Shown: positions 15,443 through 22,981 of the stretch, piece after piece
Position numbering within the stretch: position 1 is the stretch's first letter
Layout of the letters: each line of letters starts with the position of its first letter
DNA from: DATCZS01 sp036525795
GTDB taxonomy: Bacteria; Actinomycetota; Acidimicrobiia; Spongiisociales; ZC4RG35
Assembly: GCA_036525795.1 (NCBI GenBank)
Contig: DATCZS010000104.1
Span: 1-25,660 of the forward strand
Direction of reading: 5' to 3'
DNA: 25,660 nt
Program-made: the position numbers and the translations under genes
Notes under the pieces: generated by a model
What the model was told of the DNA's origin: nothing
Database searches by the model: none
Seen by the model: only the letters and a program-made list of their open reading frames with translations

Positions 15443-16066
15443 ATGCTCGACGACGTTCGCGGGGTGGTGTTCGACTGCGACGGGGTGCTCGTCGACTCGG
15501 AGCCGGCCTCGATGCAGGCGTGGGTGCTGGCGCTGACAGGGCTCGGCGTCGGAGTGGACGCCGCCGCCATCGGGGAGTGGATCGGGAGCACCGATCGATC
15601 GATCGCCCAGCACTACGCCTCGGTGCTGGCCACGGGACCCGAGGAGATCCTCGACATCGCCGAGCGGCACCTGCGACAGGTCCTCGCCGAGGACGGGGTC
15701 CGCGTGTTCCCAGACGCCATCCGCCTGCTGGAGATTGCCTTCGAGCGAAGACTTCCCGTCGGAGTCGCCACCAACAGCGTTCGCTGGCGGCTCGATGCGG
15801 TGCTCGAGGCCGCCGGGATCGGTCACCTCATCCCACTGTCGGTCGCCGCCGACGAGGTGGACGCTCCCAAGCCGGCACCGGACCTGTACACCGAGGCCGT
15901 GAGGCGACTGGCGCTCGAACCGGGCGAGACGCTGGTCGTGGAGGACACGCCCACCGGAATCGCCGCGGGCAAGGCGGCCGGGTGCCGGGTGGTGGCGGTC
16001 GATCGCGGCGTGTTCACCGTCGATGCGCTGTCGGCGGCCGATCTCGTGGTCGCCCGCCTTGGCTGA
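15443..16066 (+). CDS. HAD-superfamily phosphatase (phosphoglycolate phosphatase / phosphoglucomutase-like)
   Basis: This is a 207-residue cytoplasmic HAD hydrolase. Motif I is FDCDGVLVDSE (nucleophile Asp and acid/base Asp two residues later), motif II is ATNS, motif III is the Lys in PKPAPD, and motif IV is VVEDTPTG. A helical cap lies between motif I and motif II (subfamily IA type). This group includes phosphoglycolate phosphatase, beta-phosphoglucomutase and sugar-phosphate phosphatases, and the substrate cannot be read from sequence. It starts 2 bases after gatB and is probably cotranscribed with it, which may be positional rather than functional. Confidence 0.88.
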   Translation: MLDDVRGVVFDCDGVLVDSEPASMQAWVLALTGLGVGVDAAAIGEWIGSTDRSIAQHYASVLATGPEEILDIAERHLRQVLAEDGVRVFPDAIRLLEIAFERRLPVGVATNSVRWRLDAVLEAAGIGHLIPLSVAADEVDAPKPAPDLYTEAVRRLALEPGETLVVEDTPTGIAAGKAAGCRVVAVDRGVFTVDALSAADLVVARLG

Positions 16067-16095
16067 TGGTCGACCGGCCACCGACCAGACCTCGC

Positions 16096-16101
16096 TAGCG
16101 T
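16096..16101 (+). promoter_or_regulatory. -10 box TAGCGT of pyruvate kinase
   Basis: TAGCGT, within GCTAGCGT, lies 7 bases before the ATG at 16109. A GTG directly before that ATG is too close to the box to be favoured. Confidence 0.5.
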
Positions 16102-16108
16102 CGCCGTG

Positions 16109-17548
16109 ATGGAACGACTCACCAAGATCGTTGCCACGCTGGGGCCGGCCACCGCATCCCCGGAGGCCATCCGGTCGTTGATTCGGGCCGGGATGGATGT
16201 GGCGCGCCTCAACTTCTCCCACGGAGACCACGAGTTCCACCGCAGGCTCTGCTCCTGGGTGAGGGAGGCCGCCGCCGAGGAAGGCAAGGTGGTCGCCGTG
16301 CTCCAGGACATCCAGGGCCCCAAGCTCCGGGTCGGGTCGTTTGCGGGCGGGAAGGTGGTCCTCGCCAACGATCAGGAGGTGTCGCTGCTCCAGGGCAGGC
16401 GCTTCTCAGATGACCCTGGCGCCGTCTACCTCGACTATGACTACTTGCTCGACGACCTGAACGTCGGTGAGGCGGTGTTGCTGGCGGACGGATTGATCCG
16501 GCTGCGGATCACCGACCGCCGTGAGGACCGGCTGATCGCGAAGGTGATCCAGGGTGGCGTGCTGGGCGACGGCAAGGGCGTGGCGTTCCCCGAGACGGAC
16601 CTCAGGGTTCCGCCGATCACCGACAAGGATCGGATGGACCTCGAGTTCGGGCGCGAGATCGCGGTCGACTACGTGGCGGCGTCGTTCGTGCGCACCGCCT
16701 CGGACATGCGCCAGATCCGTGAGCTGGCAGGCGGGGTTCCCGTCATCGCCAAGATCGAACTGGTGGCGGCCTACGACAATCTCGACGACATCCTCTCGGA
16801 GTCGGCCGGGGTGATGGTGGCGCGGGGAGATCTCGGTGTGCAGATGCCGCTGGAGAGGATCCCGATGGTGCAGGCCGACATCCTTCGCCGCACCAACACC
16901 GCCGGGCTCATCTCGATCACCGCGACCGAGATGCTGGAGTCGATGACGAAGTCTCCGCGTCCGACCCGCGCCGAGGTGACCGATGTGGCCAACGCGGTGC
17001 TGGCGGGAACCGACGCGGTCATGTTGTCCGCGGAGACGGCAGTCGGCGAGTTCGCCGAGGAGACGGTCCGCACCATGGGGAACATCTGCGTCGAAGCCGA
17101 GAAGTGGATCCGCGTCGAGGAGCGCCACGATGTGGCATTCATCGGCACCACCGAGTCGTTCGCCTCCGCCGTCGCCAACGCCGCCGTCGAGGCCGCGTCC
17201 AACCTGGGGATCGAGACGATCGTGGCGTTCACCGAGTCGGGCAACACGGCGAAGCTGCTCTCGAAGTACCGGCCGAACGGACGGATCATCGCCTTCACCC
17301 CGATCGAGGAGACCCTCGCCCGAATGGCGCTGTACCGGGGCGTGCAGCCGATGCCCTTCGGCCGGCGCGACCACACCGACGTGATGATCGCCGCGGCCGA
17401 GGAGATCCTCGAGAACCAGCACATCTGCGCCCGGGGTGAGCCTGTGGTGATGGTGGCGGGTATCCCACCCAATCTCCAGGCATCCACCAATCTGCTCAAG
17501 GTCCACGTGATCGGCGAACGCGACCGGGGAGCGGTTCCCGCCGGGTAG
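16109..17548 (+). CDS. pyk: Pyruvate kinase
   Basis: Pyruvate kinase converts phosphoenolpyruvate and ADP to pyruvate and ATP, the last step of glycolysis. The protein has 479 residues. It opens with TKIVATLGPAT and RLNFSHG, has DIQGPKLR, the catalytic Lys215 in IAKIELVAAYDN, the metal/substrate loop ARGDLGVQ, and TATEMLESM. A B domain is inserted at about residues 70-165, and the C-terminal domain starts near 345. It is a single-copy transcription unit. It ends in TAG, unlike the TGA stops of most neighbours. Regulation by an effector in the C-domain is likely from the family but not visible here. Confidence 0.96.
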   Translation: MERLTKIVATLGPATASPEAIRSLIRAGMDVARLNFSHGDHEFHRRLCSWVREAAAEEGKVVAVLQDIQGPKLRVGSFAGGKVVLANDQEVSLLQGRRFSDDPGAVYLDYDYLLDDLNVGEAVLLADGLIRLRITDRREDRLIAKVIQGGVLGDGKGVAFPETDLRVPPITDKDRMDLEFGREIAVDYVAASFVRTASDMRQIRELAGGVPVIAKIELVAAYDNLDDILSESAGVMVARGDLGVQMPLERIPMVQADILRRTNTAGLISITATEMLESMTKSPRPTRAEVTDVANAVLAGTDAVMLSAETAVGEFAEETVRTMGNICVEAEKWIRVEERHDVAFIGTTESFASAVANAAVEAASNLGIETIVAFTESGNTAKLLSKYRPNGRIIAFTPIEETLARMALYRGVQPMPFGRRDHTDVMIAAAEEILENQHICARGEPVVMVAGIPPNLQASTNLLKVHVIGERDRGAVPAG

Positions 17549-17596
17549 AGACCCCCATCGGCGCGGTCCCTGGTACGGACGAGCCGTCCGGCCCAC

Positions 17597-17602
17597 TAGC
17601 AT
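17597..17602 (+). promoter_or_regulatory. -10 box TAGCAT for the Nfu-N-like gene
   Basis: TAGCAT, within CTAGCAT, lies about 33 bases before the GTG at 17636. Unlike most promoters here it leaves a short leader, and that leader carries a good Shine-Dalgarno (AGGGAG at 17625-17630, 5 bases before the GTG). Confidence 0.45.
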
Positions 17603-17635
17603 CCCGGGGCCGTTGCAGACTCGCAGGGAGCGTCC

Positions 17636-17932
17636 GTGGGCCAGACCATCGAAATCCTCAGCACAAAGGCGATCGACCGGATGCTGATCGTCGACACCGA
17701 CAGAAGCATCACGGGTCAGGATGGCGAGATCTTCAACGGCATCGAGGCGGCCAGGCGGGGCGTGACCCTTGCCGCCAGGTTGGCGCTGCGCATCTTCGAG
17801 TCGGACGACGCCGTCGACCACGTGCACGCCATGTCCAACACGGTGACCATCCGGCGGTTGAGCGGCTGGGATGCCGAGTCGAGCGACGGGACAGCCGCCA
17901 TCGTGGGGAGCTTCTTCCGCTTCTACGTCTGA
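17636..17932 (+). CDS. Small protein, possibly an Nfu N-terminal-domain-like protein
   Basis: This 98-residue protein starts at a GTG with an AGGGAG ribosome site 5 bases upstream. The middle and end resemble the Nfu/NifU N-terminal domain: a segment like 'SPLA..LF...GV..V....N.VTV....W' appears as LAARLALRIFESDDAVDHV, SNTVTIRRLSGWD, then IVGSFFRF. It has no cysteine pair for binding an Fe-S cluster, so if the match is real it would be a stand-alone N-domain, not a complete Nfu scaffold. The similarity is by eye and weak. It is monocistronic after pyk, and its stop lies 10 bases from the end of the convergent VanW-type gene. Confidence 0.5.
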   Translation: MGQTIEILSTKAIDRMLIVDTDRSITGQDGEIFNGIEAARRGVTLAARLALRIFESDDAVDHVHAMSNTVTIRRLSGWDAESSDGTAAIVGSFFRFYV

Positions 17933-17942
17933 GCCTCGTCCC

Positions 17943-19829
17943 TCACGGCGCGGTGGTGGTGGTCTCCTCCGGGATCGTGGTCGAGGTGGTCGTCGTGGTG
18001 GGGCACGATCCCTCCTCCGCGTCCGGCATCCGGCAGGGATGGACCTCGATGATCTCCCTCTGGGCGAGGTAGCGAACCACCCACTCCTCGCTGGTCTCCT
18101 CACCGCCGCCGGTGATGGTGCGGGTGACGGTCACGCTCCAACCGGGACGGGGTGTCTGCACGCGCACCTCATCGTCGACCTCGAGTTCCTCGTTGGGGCG
18201 ATATTCGGTGGTCGGTTCGGTGGGGTTGTACCGGCCCGACACCGAGGCAGCCACCCTGCGGGCAGCCGGACCTCCCTCTTCGACGACGTCGATCTCGGTC
18301 GTTCCGCTCCGGTGTGATCCGATCACCACCCGGCCGTCGTTGTCGCCGTAGAACTTCACCGTGATCGACGTGGCGGTGTATTCGGTCTTGATGAGGACGC
18401 CATGATCGGAGTCGTTGCGGAACACGAGATCGGGGAGCGGCCACGAGATGGTTGCCTCGATCCCCTCGGGATACCGGCTGAAGTAGAAACTGTGGGGGCG
18501 GTGGGTGATGTCCTCGAAGCCGCCCCAGAACACGGCGTTGTACAGGGTGGTCGCGAACTGGCTCACGCCGCCGCCGACCGTTTCCACGAGCTCGCCCCGA
18601 ACGATGGTGCCCGCCCCGAGGTACCCCTTCTCGCTCGTCCGCTCTCCGACATACGCGTTGACGTCGAACTCCTCACCGGGCGCCAGCATGGCGCCGTCCA
18701 TGGCGTCGGCGAACAGCTGGATGTTGACGACGCGGCTCTGGCAACAGTCGTGATACGTCGTGAACGATGAGACGAGATGGCGGATCCCGAGGGCCTCGAG
18801 ATCCTCGGTGGTGACCGCAGGCGGCGCCCCTTCGACGAACGGCAGCACGCCGCGCCGTGACACCGAGGCGGCCCCGGCGGCGAGCTGCTCGGCGGTGGTC
18901 ACCGGGTCGATCACGGTGCCGGACCGGCCGGGGACGATTCGGACCTCGATCTCGCCGACGTCGAGGCTGGCGTCCACCGGCGCCGACTCGAGGGCGGACC
19001 GATTGGCCGTCAGCACGGATTCGACCACCCCGGGATCGAACGAGAGGGTGAGAGCGTCTGCGCCGGCGGTGGAGACGAGGGCGGACGCCAGGTCGGCGGC
19101 GGTGAACGTGAACGACACCTCGCCTGCGCTCAGGGTGACGGGGCCGGACAGCCACAGCCTGGCCTCGTCCACGGCACGGTCGACATCGGCCGGCGTGAGT
19201 CGAGGGGTCTCCTCTCCGATCGGGAGTGTGATCGGATCGGAGGCTCCCCTGCGGATCCCTTCGATGAGCAGCGCGGCGGCCTCTGACCGCTCGATCCGGC
19301 GGCCGGAGTGCGGATACTCGGGGACCGGCTCCGTGCCTTCGACCGACACCGCGCCCGCGAACGGCGGGACTCCGACGTGGGTCAGATCCCACCCGCCGAG
19401 GACCGTTTCGAGGGCGTCGGGGTCCACCGACAGCTCGATCTCGACCTCCTCTCCGGAGAAGAGGTGCCCGATCCACCAGCGGAATTGGTCGCTGACCGCA
19501 CCCTGCCGCCCGAGGGTCAACGCTGCCGAGGCGAGGCGGTCGCCGTCGAGGTCCAGCCCGATCGTCTCGGGGGTGAGCCGGATGTCGGCTTCGTTGACCC
19601 GCACGGTGACAGGGGTGATGGCGAGCAGGTCTGCGTAGTCACGGCCGACGGAGCGAACCTCGTCGGGAGTCAGGCCGCCGAGGCGAATGTCGGTGTCTGC
19701 GATCGTGACCCCGGGGAGCACCTCGCCCGACCGCGCCCAGCGCACGAGCCCGAACGACCCCACCGCGAACAGCACCAGGCCGGCGACGGCAATGGTGAAG
19801 ATGCGTACGGCGGAAGGCATCGATGGCAC
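17943..19829 (-). CDS. VanW-family envelope protein
   Basis: This 628-residue protein has one N-terminal membrane anchor (about residues 10-30) and a large extracytoplasmic part. Two repeated regions (about 40-165 and 210-320) resemble the PG_binding_4/YoaR-type domain that often precedes VanW. The VanW domain runs from about 355 to 485, with TYHDCCQSRVVNIQLFA, PGEEFDVNAYVGERT and GGGVSQFATTLYNA. After a G5-like stretch (520-600) the protein ends in a Thr-rich tail. VanW proteins are linked to the cell wall, but no reaction is established. The first start is a GTG at 19829; an in-frame ATG at 19820 is equally possible. It has its own promoter-like TACACT at 19860-19865. Confidence 0.85.
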   Translation of the reverse strand: MPSMPSAVRIFTIAVAGLVLFAVGSFGLVRWARSGEVLPGVTIADTDIRLGGLTPDEVRSVGRDYADLLAITPVTVRVNEADIRLTPETIGLDLDGDRLASAALTLGRQGAVSDQFRWWIGHLFSGEEVEIELSVDPDALETVLGGWDLTHVGVPPFAGAVSVEGTEPVPEYPHSGRRIERSEAAALLIEGIRRGASDPITLPIGEETPRLTPADVDRAVDEARLWLSGPVTLSAGEVSFTFTAADLASALVSTAGADALTLSFDPGVVESVLTANRSALESAPVDASLDVGEIEVRIVPGRSGTVIDPVTTAEQLAAGAASVSRRGVLPFVEGAPPAVTTEDLEALGIRHLVSSFTTYHDCCQSRVVNIQLFADAMDGAMLAPGEEFDVNAYVGERTSEKGYLGAGTIVRGELVETVGGGVSQFATTLYNAVFWGGFEDITHRPHSFYFSRYPEGIEATISWPLPDLVFRNDSDHGVLIKTEYTATSITVKFYGDNDGRVVIGSHRSGTTEIDVVEEGGPAARRVAASVSGRYNPTEPTTEYRPNEELEVDDEVRVQTPRPGWSVTVTRTITGGGEETSEEWVVRYLAQREIIEVHPCRMPDAEEGSCPTTTTTSTTIPEETTTTAP

Positions 19830-19859
19830 GGTTCTCGGGGCCCCCTCTCGAGGAGGGCA

Positions 19860-19865
19860 AGTGTA
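19860..19865 (-). promoter_or_regulatory. -10 box TACACT for the VanW-type gene
   Basis: TACACT lies about 30 bases upstream of the GTG at 19829, leaving a G-rich leader of roughly two dozen bases. A CCCTC/GAGGG inverted repeat (19843-19857) sits at the start of that leader. Confidence 0.4.
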
Positions 19866-19941
19866 CCGGTGCCTCGGCGCCGCTCTGTCGCGGTGTCAGG
19901 GCCGCTCGATCCGGTGGCGTCGTCTCGCTCGGAGATGTCGG

Positions 19942-21228
19942 TCAACCGGCGGCCTGGTGGCCGAAGGGCACCACGCTCGCCTGAGTGCCGGCCCGCAGCA
20001 GCCGGTCGATGTCGTCGAGCAACTCCATCAACTCCGAGCGCATCCCGTCGAGCGACGCCCGCACCTGCTCCACCGAGCCGGTGATCCCGGTGAGCGCTCG
20101 TCGATTCGCCTTGAAGAGCTGGGCCAGGTGACGGATGCGCTCGAGGCGTTCCGAGACGGCGTCGACGTCGATCTCCTCGTCTCCGGCCGATCCGGTCGAC
20201 GTCAGCAGCGTTGCCCAGCGCAGCGCCACCCTGAGCATCGTCCCCTCTCCGTCGTCGACCACCAGGATGCGGTTGCCGTAGACCGCAAACGGTCCCACCT
20301 CCTGGGGGAAGGCGTTGGCCTTCGAGATGCAGACGGCCACGTCGGCGGCCCGGTTGGCCATCGCCCGATCCAGTTCGGACAGGATGCCTTCCGCTCCGGT
20401 GAGTCCTATCGAGGCGACGTGCTTCGCCTCGATGACCAGACGGGCGCCGCCGGCCAGGGTCACCACGAAGTCGCCGACCAGGCTGTCGATGCTGGTCAGG
20501 CCACCGGCGTCGGAGGTGCGCTCGACGATCGCCCCGAGCGGCCGGCACGCCTCGCGCAGGGCGTCCTCGAGCTCGTCCTCGAACTCGAAGCCCTTCCGGG
20601 TGCCGCGCTCGGCCTCGCGACGCCGGCCCCGTTCCTCGACGATCAGGTCGCGGATCTCGGTGAACCGGCGGTCGATGCCGGCAGCGAGCAGACCCAGGGC
20701 GGACGCGTCCGAGCCGGGGTCGAGCGCTTCGGTCAGCCGCTGCTCCAGCGGGCCGTCCGGTCCGAGCAAAGTCGTGAGCCGCTCGATCAGGCGCCCGGCG
20801 TGGCCGTCGACGTGCTCGGGGTCGACGTGGCGCAGAAACCCGTCGCGCCAGGCGGTGAACTCGGAATACACCCGGGCCATCGCAGACTGGCGGTGGTCGG
20901 GGTCGAGCGTGGTCTCGATCGCGAGCTGCGCCTCGGCCAGGAGGCTCCTGACCACCGTCTCCGCCTCGGCGGTGACGGCCGAGACGGTGTGACGAACGCG
21001 ATCGTCGAGCTCGCCCAGGTCGATGCCCACGCCCATCGACAGCACCCCCCTTGCCCCTGTCTCGATCACGCGCCTGAGCAGCTCGGCCCGGTGTTCCTCG
21101 ACCTCGCCCGCCACCAGGCGAGCCAGGGAGGGATCCTCGACGATCAGGCCGTCGATCGTGACGGTGTCTCCCTCGGCGATGATTCGGGGCCGGAGCGAGC
21201 CGGCTGGGGAAGCTGTGGGTGCGGTCAT
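19942..21228 (-). CDS. DUF2130/RmuC-like protein with a PD-(D/E)XK nuclease fold
   Basis: This 428-residue protein has a long helical, partly coiled-coil N-terminal region (about 30-210), a nuclease-like core and a C-terminal helix (about 355-415). The core has the PD-(D/E)XK order: acidic residues in GFEFEDELED (213-222), Asp253 in VGDFVV, and Glu267-x-Lys269 in VIEAKH, followed by a conserved-looking block (ADVAVCISKANAFPQEVGPF). The layout resembles DUF2130 and RmuC-type proteins, which combine coiled coils with such a domain. It may act on DNA, but the substrate is unknown. The ATG at 21228 follows TATGTT by 6 bases and begins a well-formed protein; the longer open frame upstream is discounted. 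It diverges from the dynamin-like pair. Confidence 0.75.
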   Translation of the reverse strand: MTAPTASPAGSLRPRIIAEGDTVTIDGLIVEDPSLARLVAGEVEEHRAELLRRVIETGARGVLSMGVGIDLGELDDRVRHTVSAVTAEAETVVRSLLAEAQLAIETTLDPDHRQSAMARVYSEFTAWRDGFLRHVDPEHVDGHAGRLIERLTTLLGPDGPLEQRLTEALDPGSDASALGLLAAGIDRRFTEIRDLIVEERGRRREAERGTRKGFEFEDELEDALREACRPLGAIVERTSDAGGLTSIDSLVGDFVVTLAGGARLVIEAKHVASIGLTGAEGILSELDRAMANRAADVAVCISKANAFPQEVGPFAVYGNRILVVDDGEGTMLRVALRWATLLTSTGSAGDEEIDVDAVSERLERIRHLAQLFKANRRALTGITGSVEQVRASLDGMRSELMELLDDIDRLLRAGTQASVVPFGHQAAG

Positions 21229-21234
21229 GCCGGC

Positions 21235-21240
21235 AACATA
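21235..21240 (-). promoter_or_regulatory. -10 box TATGTT for the PD-(D/E)XK gene
   Basis: TATGTT (overlapped by TATATG) lies 6 bases upstream of the ATG at 21228. It is the most A/T-rich spot in the 76-base gap to the divergent GTPase gene. Confidence 0.5.
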
Positions 21241-21291
21241 TAGAAGGGGTGAGACAGATTCCGTGGGGGGGAGCCGGTCCGCTCGACGTGG

Positions 21292-21297
21292 GAGAAT
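21292..21297 (+). promoter_or_regulatory. -10-like box GAGAAT for the dynamin-like operon
   Basis: GAGAAT, with TGGGA just upstream, lies 7 bases before the ATG at 21305. It lacks the leading T of TANNNT, so it is weaker evidence than the other boxes. Confidence 0.35.
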
Positions 21298-21304
21298 CCC
21301 CGGG

Positions 21305-22981
21305 ATGCCGACCGCCATGCACCGTTCCACCCGGCTGCGCGCCGACCTCGCGGCGCTCGGCGACGAGGTCGAGGCGACGCGGTTCGACCTGCAGGTCGCC
21401 GAGCAGTCGCACCGCCGCCGGATCAGGGCCCGCCTGCTTGCGTCCATCGGAACCCATCTCGACGCCCGGCTGCGTGACCTCGATGCCCCCCTCGTCGTGG
21501 CGGTGTTCGGACCCACCGGAAGCGGCAAGTCGACCGTGACGAACACCCTCGCCGGCCGCCAGATCTCGCGCTCGGGAGTGCTCCGTCCCACCACCGAGAA
21601 GGCGGTGGTCTGGTGTCACCGTGATGATGCCGGCCGGGTGAGGGACTCCGCCCTCGCCGGAACCGGAGCCATCGAGGTGGTGGAGGACGACCATCCGCTG
21701 CTTCGATCGGTGATCATCGTCGACACACCTGACATCGATTCGATCGCCACCGGGCACCGGGTCCAGACCGAGCGGGTGCTGTTGATGGCCGATGCGGCGA
21801 TCGCCGTCACCACCCCGCAGCGCTATGCGGACGCGGTGCCATGGGAGCTCCTTTCCGACCTGACCGCCCGCGGCATGCCTCTGCGGGTGGTGATGAACCG
21901 CACCGACCGGCGCTCCTCCGGCGCCGTCACCGATCTGGCCTCGCTGTTGCGCCGACACAAGGTGGGGTCGGTCCGGTCCACAGACGACATCTTCACGATC
22001 TCCGAACAGCGGGTTCGGGGGGACGGCCGCGTGGCGCCTGCGTCGGTGAAGCGGATTCTCTCCGAACTCGAGGATCTCGGCGAACGTCACGCCGCAGTGG
22101 TGGCCCAGGGGGTGGAGGGGGCGGTCGCCCGGGTGGTATCCGACGCCCGGTTCCTGGCGCGGGCCGTCGAAGATCAGCGGGAGGCGGCCGATCGGTGGCT
22201 GAAGGCCGTCGAAGAGCCGTACCGGGCGCAGGTCGAAGAGATCGAGCGCCAGCTCCACTCCGGTGACCTGGTAAGGGCGGAGGTGCTGGAACGGTGGCGC
22301 CGTCTCGTGGGAGTGGGCGACCTGGCGAGCATCGTCTCGCGAGGCGCCCTTCGCATCAAGGACCTTCTCGTTCCACGGGAGGCCGACGCGCGCGCAGGCG
22401 TGGTCGGATCGGAGATCCGTGACGAGCTCCGTTCGATGACGGTGCACCGAGTGGAACGGGCCGGGAGCATCGCGGCGGCGGCGTGGGAGATCGACCCGGC
22501 GGGCGTCGGGCTGCTGGCATCGACCGAGCCGATCGATCGGGCCTCACTCGACGCTCGAGTGGCGTCCGAGATCGATGAGTGGCTGGCGGGGGTGGTCGAA
22601 CTGGTCGCGTCGCAAGGGCGGCATCGATTCCGGGTGGCTCGGGTCGCCACCGTGGGCGTCAATGCGGCGGCGACGCTGCTGCTGCTGGCGGTGTTCGCCT
22701 CAACGGGGGGTCTCACGGGGGGAGAGGTCGGCGTGGCCGCCGGCGCCGCCGCCGCCCAGCAGACCGTCCTCGAGCACCTCTTCGGACAGGCAGCCGCCTC
22801 CCGGCTGGCGTCACGTGCGAGACGAGACCTGGTGGGGCGCCTGGTGGAGGTGTTGGATCACGACGCCGAGAGGTTCCGGTCGGCGGTCAGGGCCGTGATC
22901 GACGATGGTGACGGCGCAGGTCGGATCCGCCGGGCGGCAGAGCGGGTGGAGGCGGCATCCACGGAGTTTCGGAATGGCTGA
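21305..22981 (+). CDS. Dynamin-like membrane GTPase, first of a pair
   Basis: This 558-residue protein has an N-terminal G domain: G1 GPTGSGKST (69-77), a RPTTE switch I (near 94-98), G3 DTPDID (140-145) and G4 NRTD (198-201). Long helical stretches follow (about 240-440). Near the C-terminus is a hydrophobic hairpin (about 447-490, with VNAAATLLLLAVFAS and the Ala/Gly-rich GVAAGAAAA), then a final helix. This is the plan of bacterial dynamin-like or YfjP-type GTPases that bind and remodel membranes. G3 has DTPDID rather than DTPG. The second GTPase starts 8 bases inside this gene, so the two are probably made together, as in other bacterial dynamin pairs. A later in-frame ATG (21317) is an alternative start. 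Confidence 0.8.
   Translation: MPTAMHRSTRLRADLAALGDEVEATRFDLQVAEQSHRRRIRARLLASIGTHLDARLRDLDAPLVVAVFGPTGSGKSTVTNTLAGRQISRSGVLRPTTEKAVVWCHRDDAGRVRDSALAGTGAIEVVEDDHPLLRSVIIVDTPDIDSIATGHRVQTERVLLMADAAIAVTTPQRYADAVPWELLSDLTARGMPLRVVMNRTDRRSSGAVTDLASLLRRHKVGSVRSTDDIFTISEQRVRGDGRVAPASVKRILSELEDLGERHAAVVAQGVEGAVARVVSDARFLARAVEDQREAADRWLKAVEEPYRAQVEEIERQLHSGDLVRAEVLERWRRLVGVGDLASIVSRGALRIKDLLVPREADARAGVVGSEIRDELRSMTVHRVERAGSIAAAAWEIDPAGVGLLASTEPIDRASLDARVASEIDEWLAGVVELVASQGRHRFRVARVATVGVNAAATLLLLAVFASTGGLTGGEVGVAAGAAAAQQTVLEHLFGQAAASRLASRARRDLVGRLVEVLDHDAERFRSAVRAVIDDGDGAGRIRRAAERVEAASTEFRNG

Noticed and set aside
17943..18000. Short repeat-like GGTGGT/GTCGTGG tract as a tandem repeat or regulatory element
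   Set aside because: It is the coding sequence of the Thr-rich tail of the VanW-type protein, so the repetition follows from the codons.
19843..19857. CCCTC/GAGGG inverted repeat as an intrinsic terminator
   Set aside because: The stem is only about five pairs and no T tract follows on either strand. It lies in the leader of the VanW-type gene.
21229..21594. Upstream in-frame extension of the PD-(D/E)XK gene
   Set aside because: It would run antisense to the first GTPase gene, has no promoter-like box and gives an Arg/Ser-rich peptide. The ATG at 21228 has a box 6 bases away.
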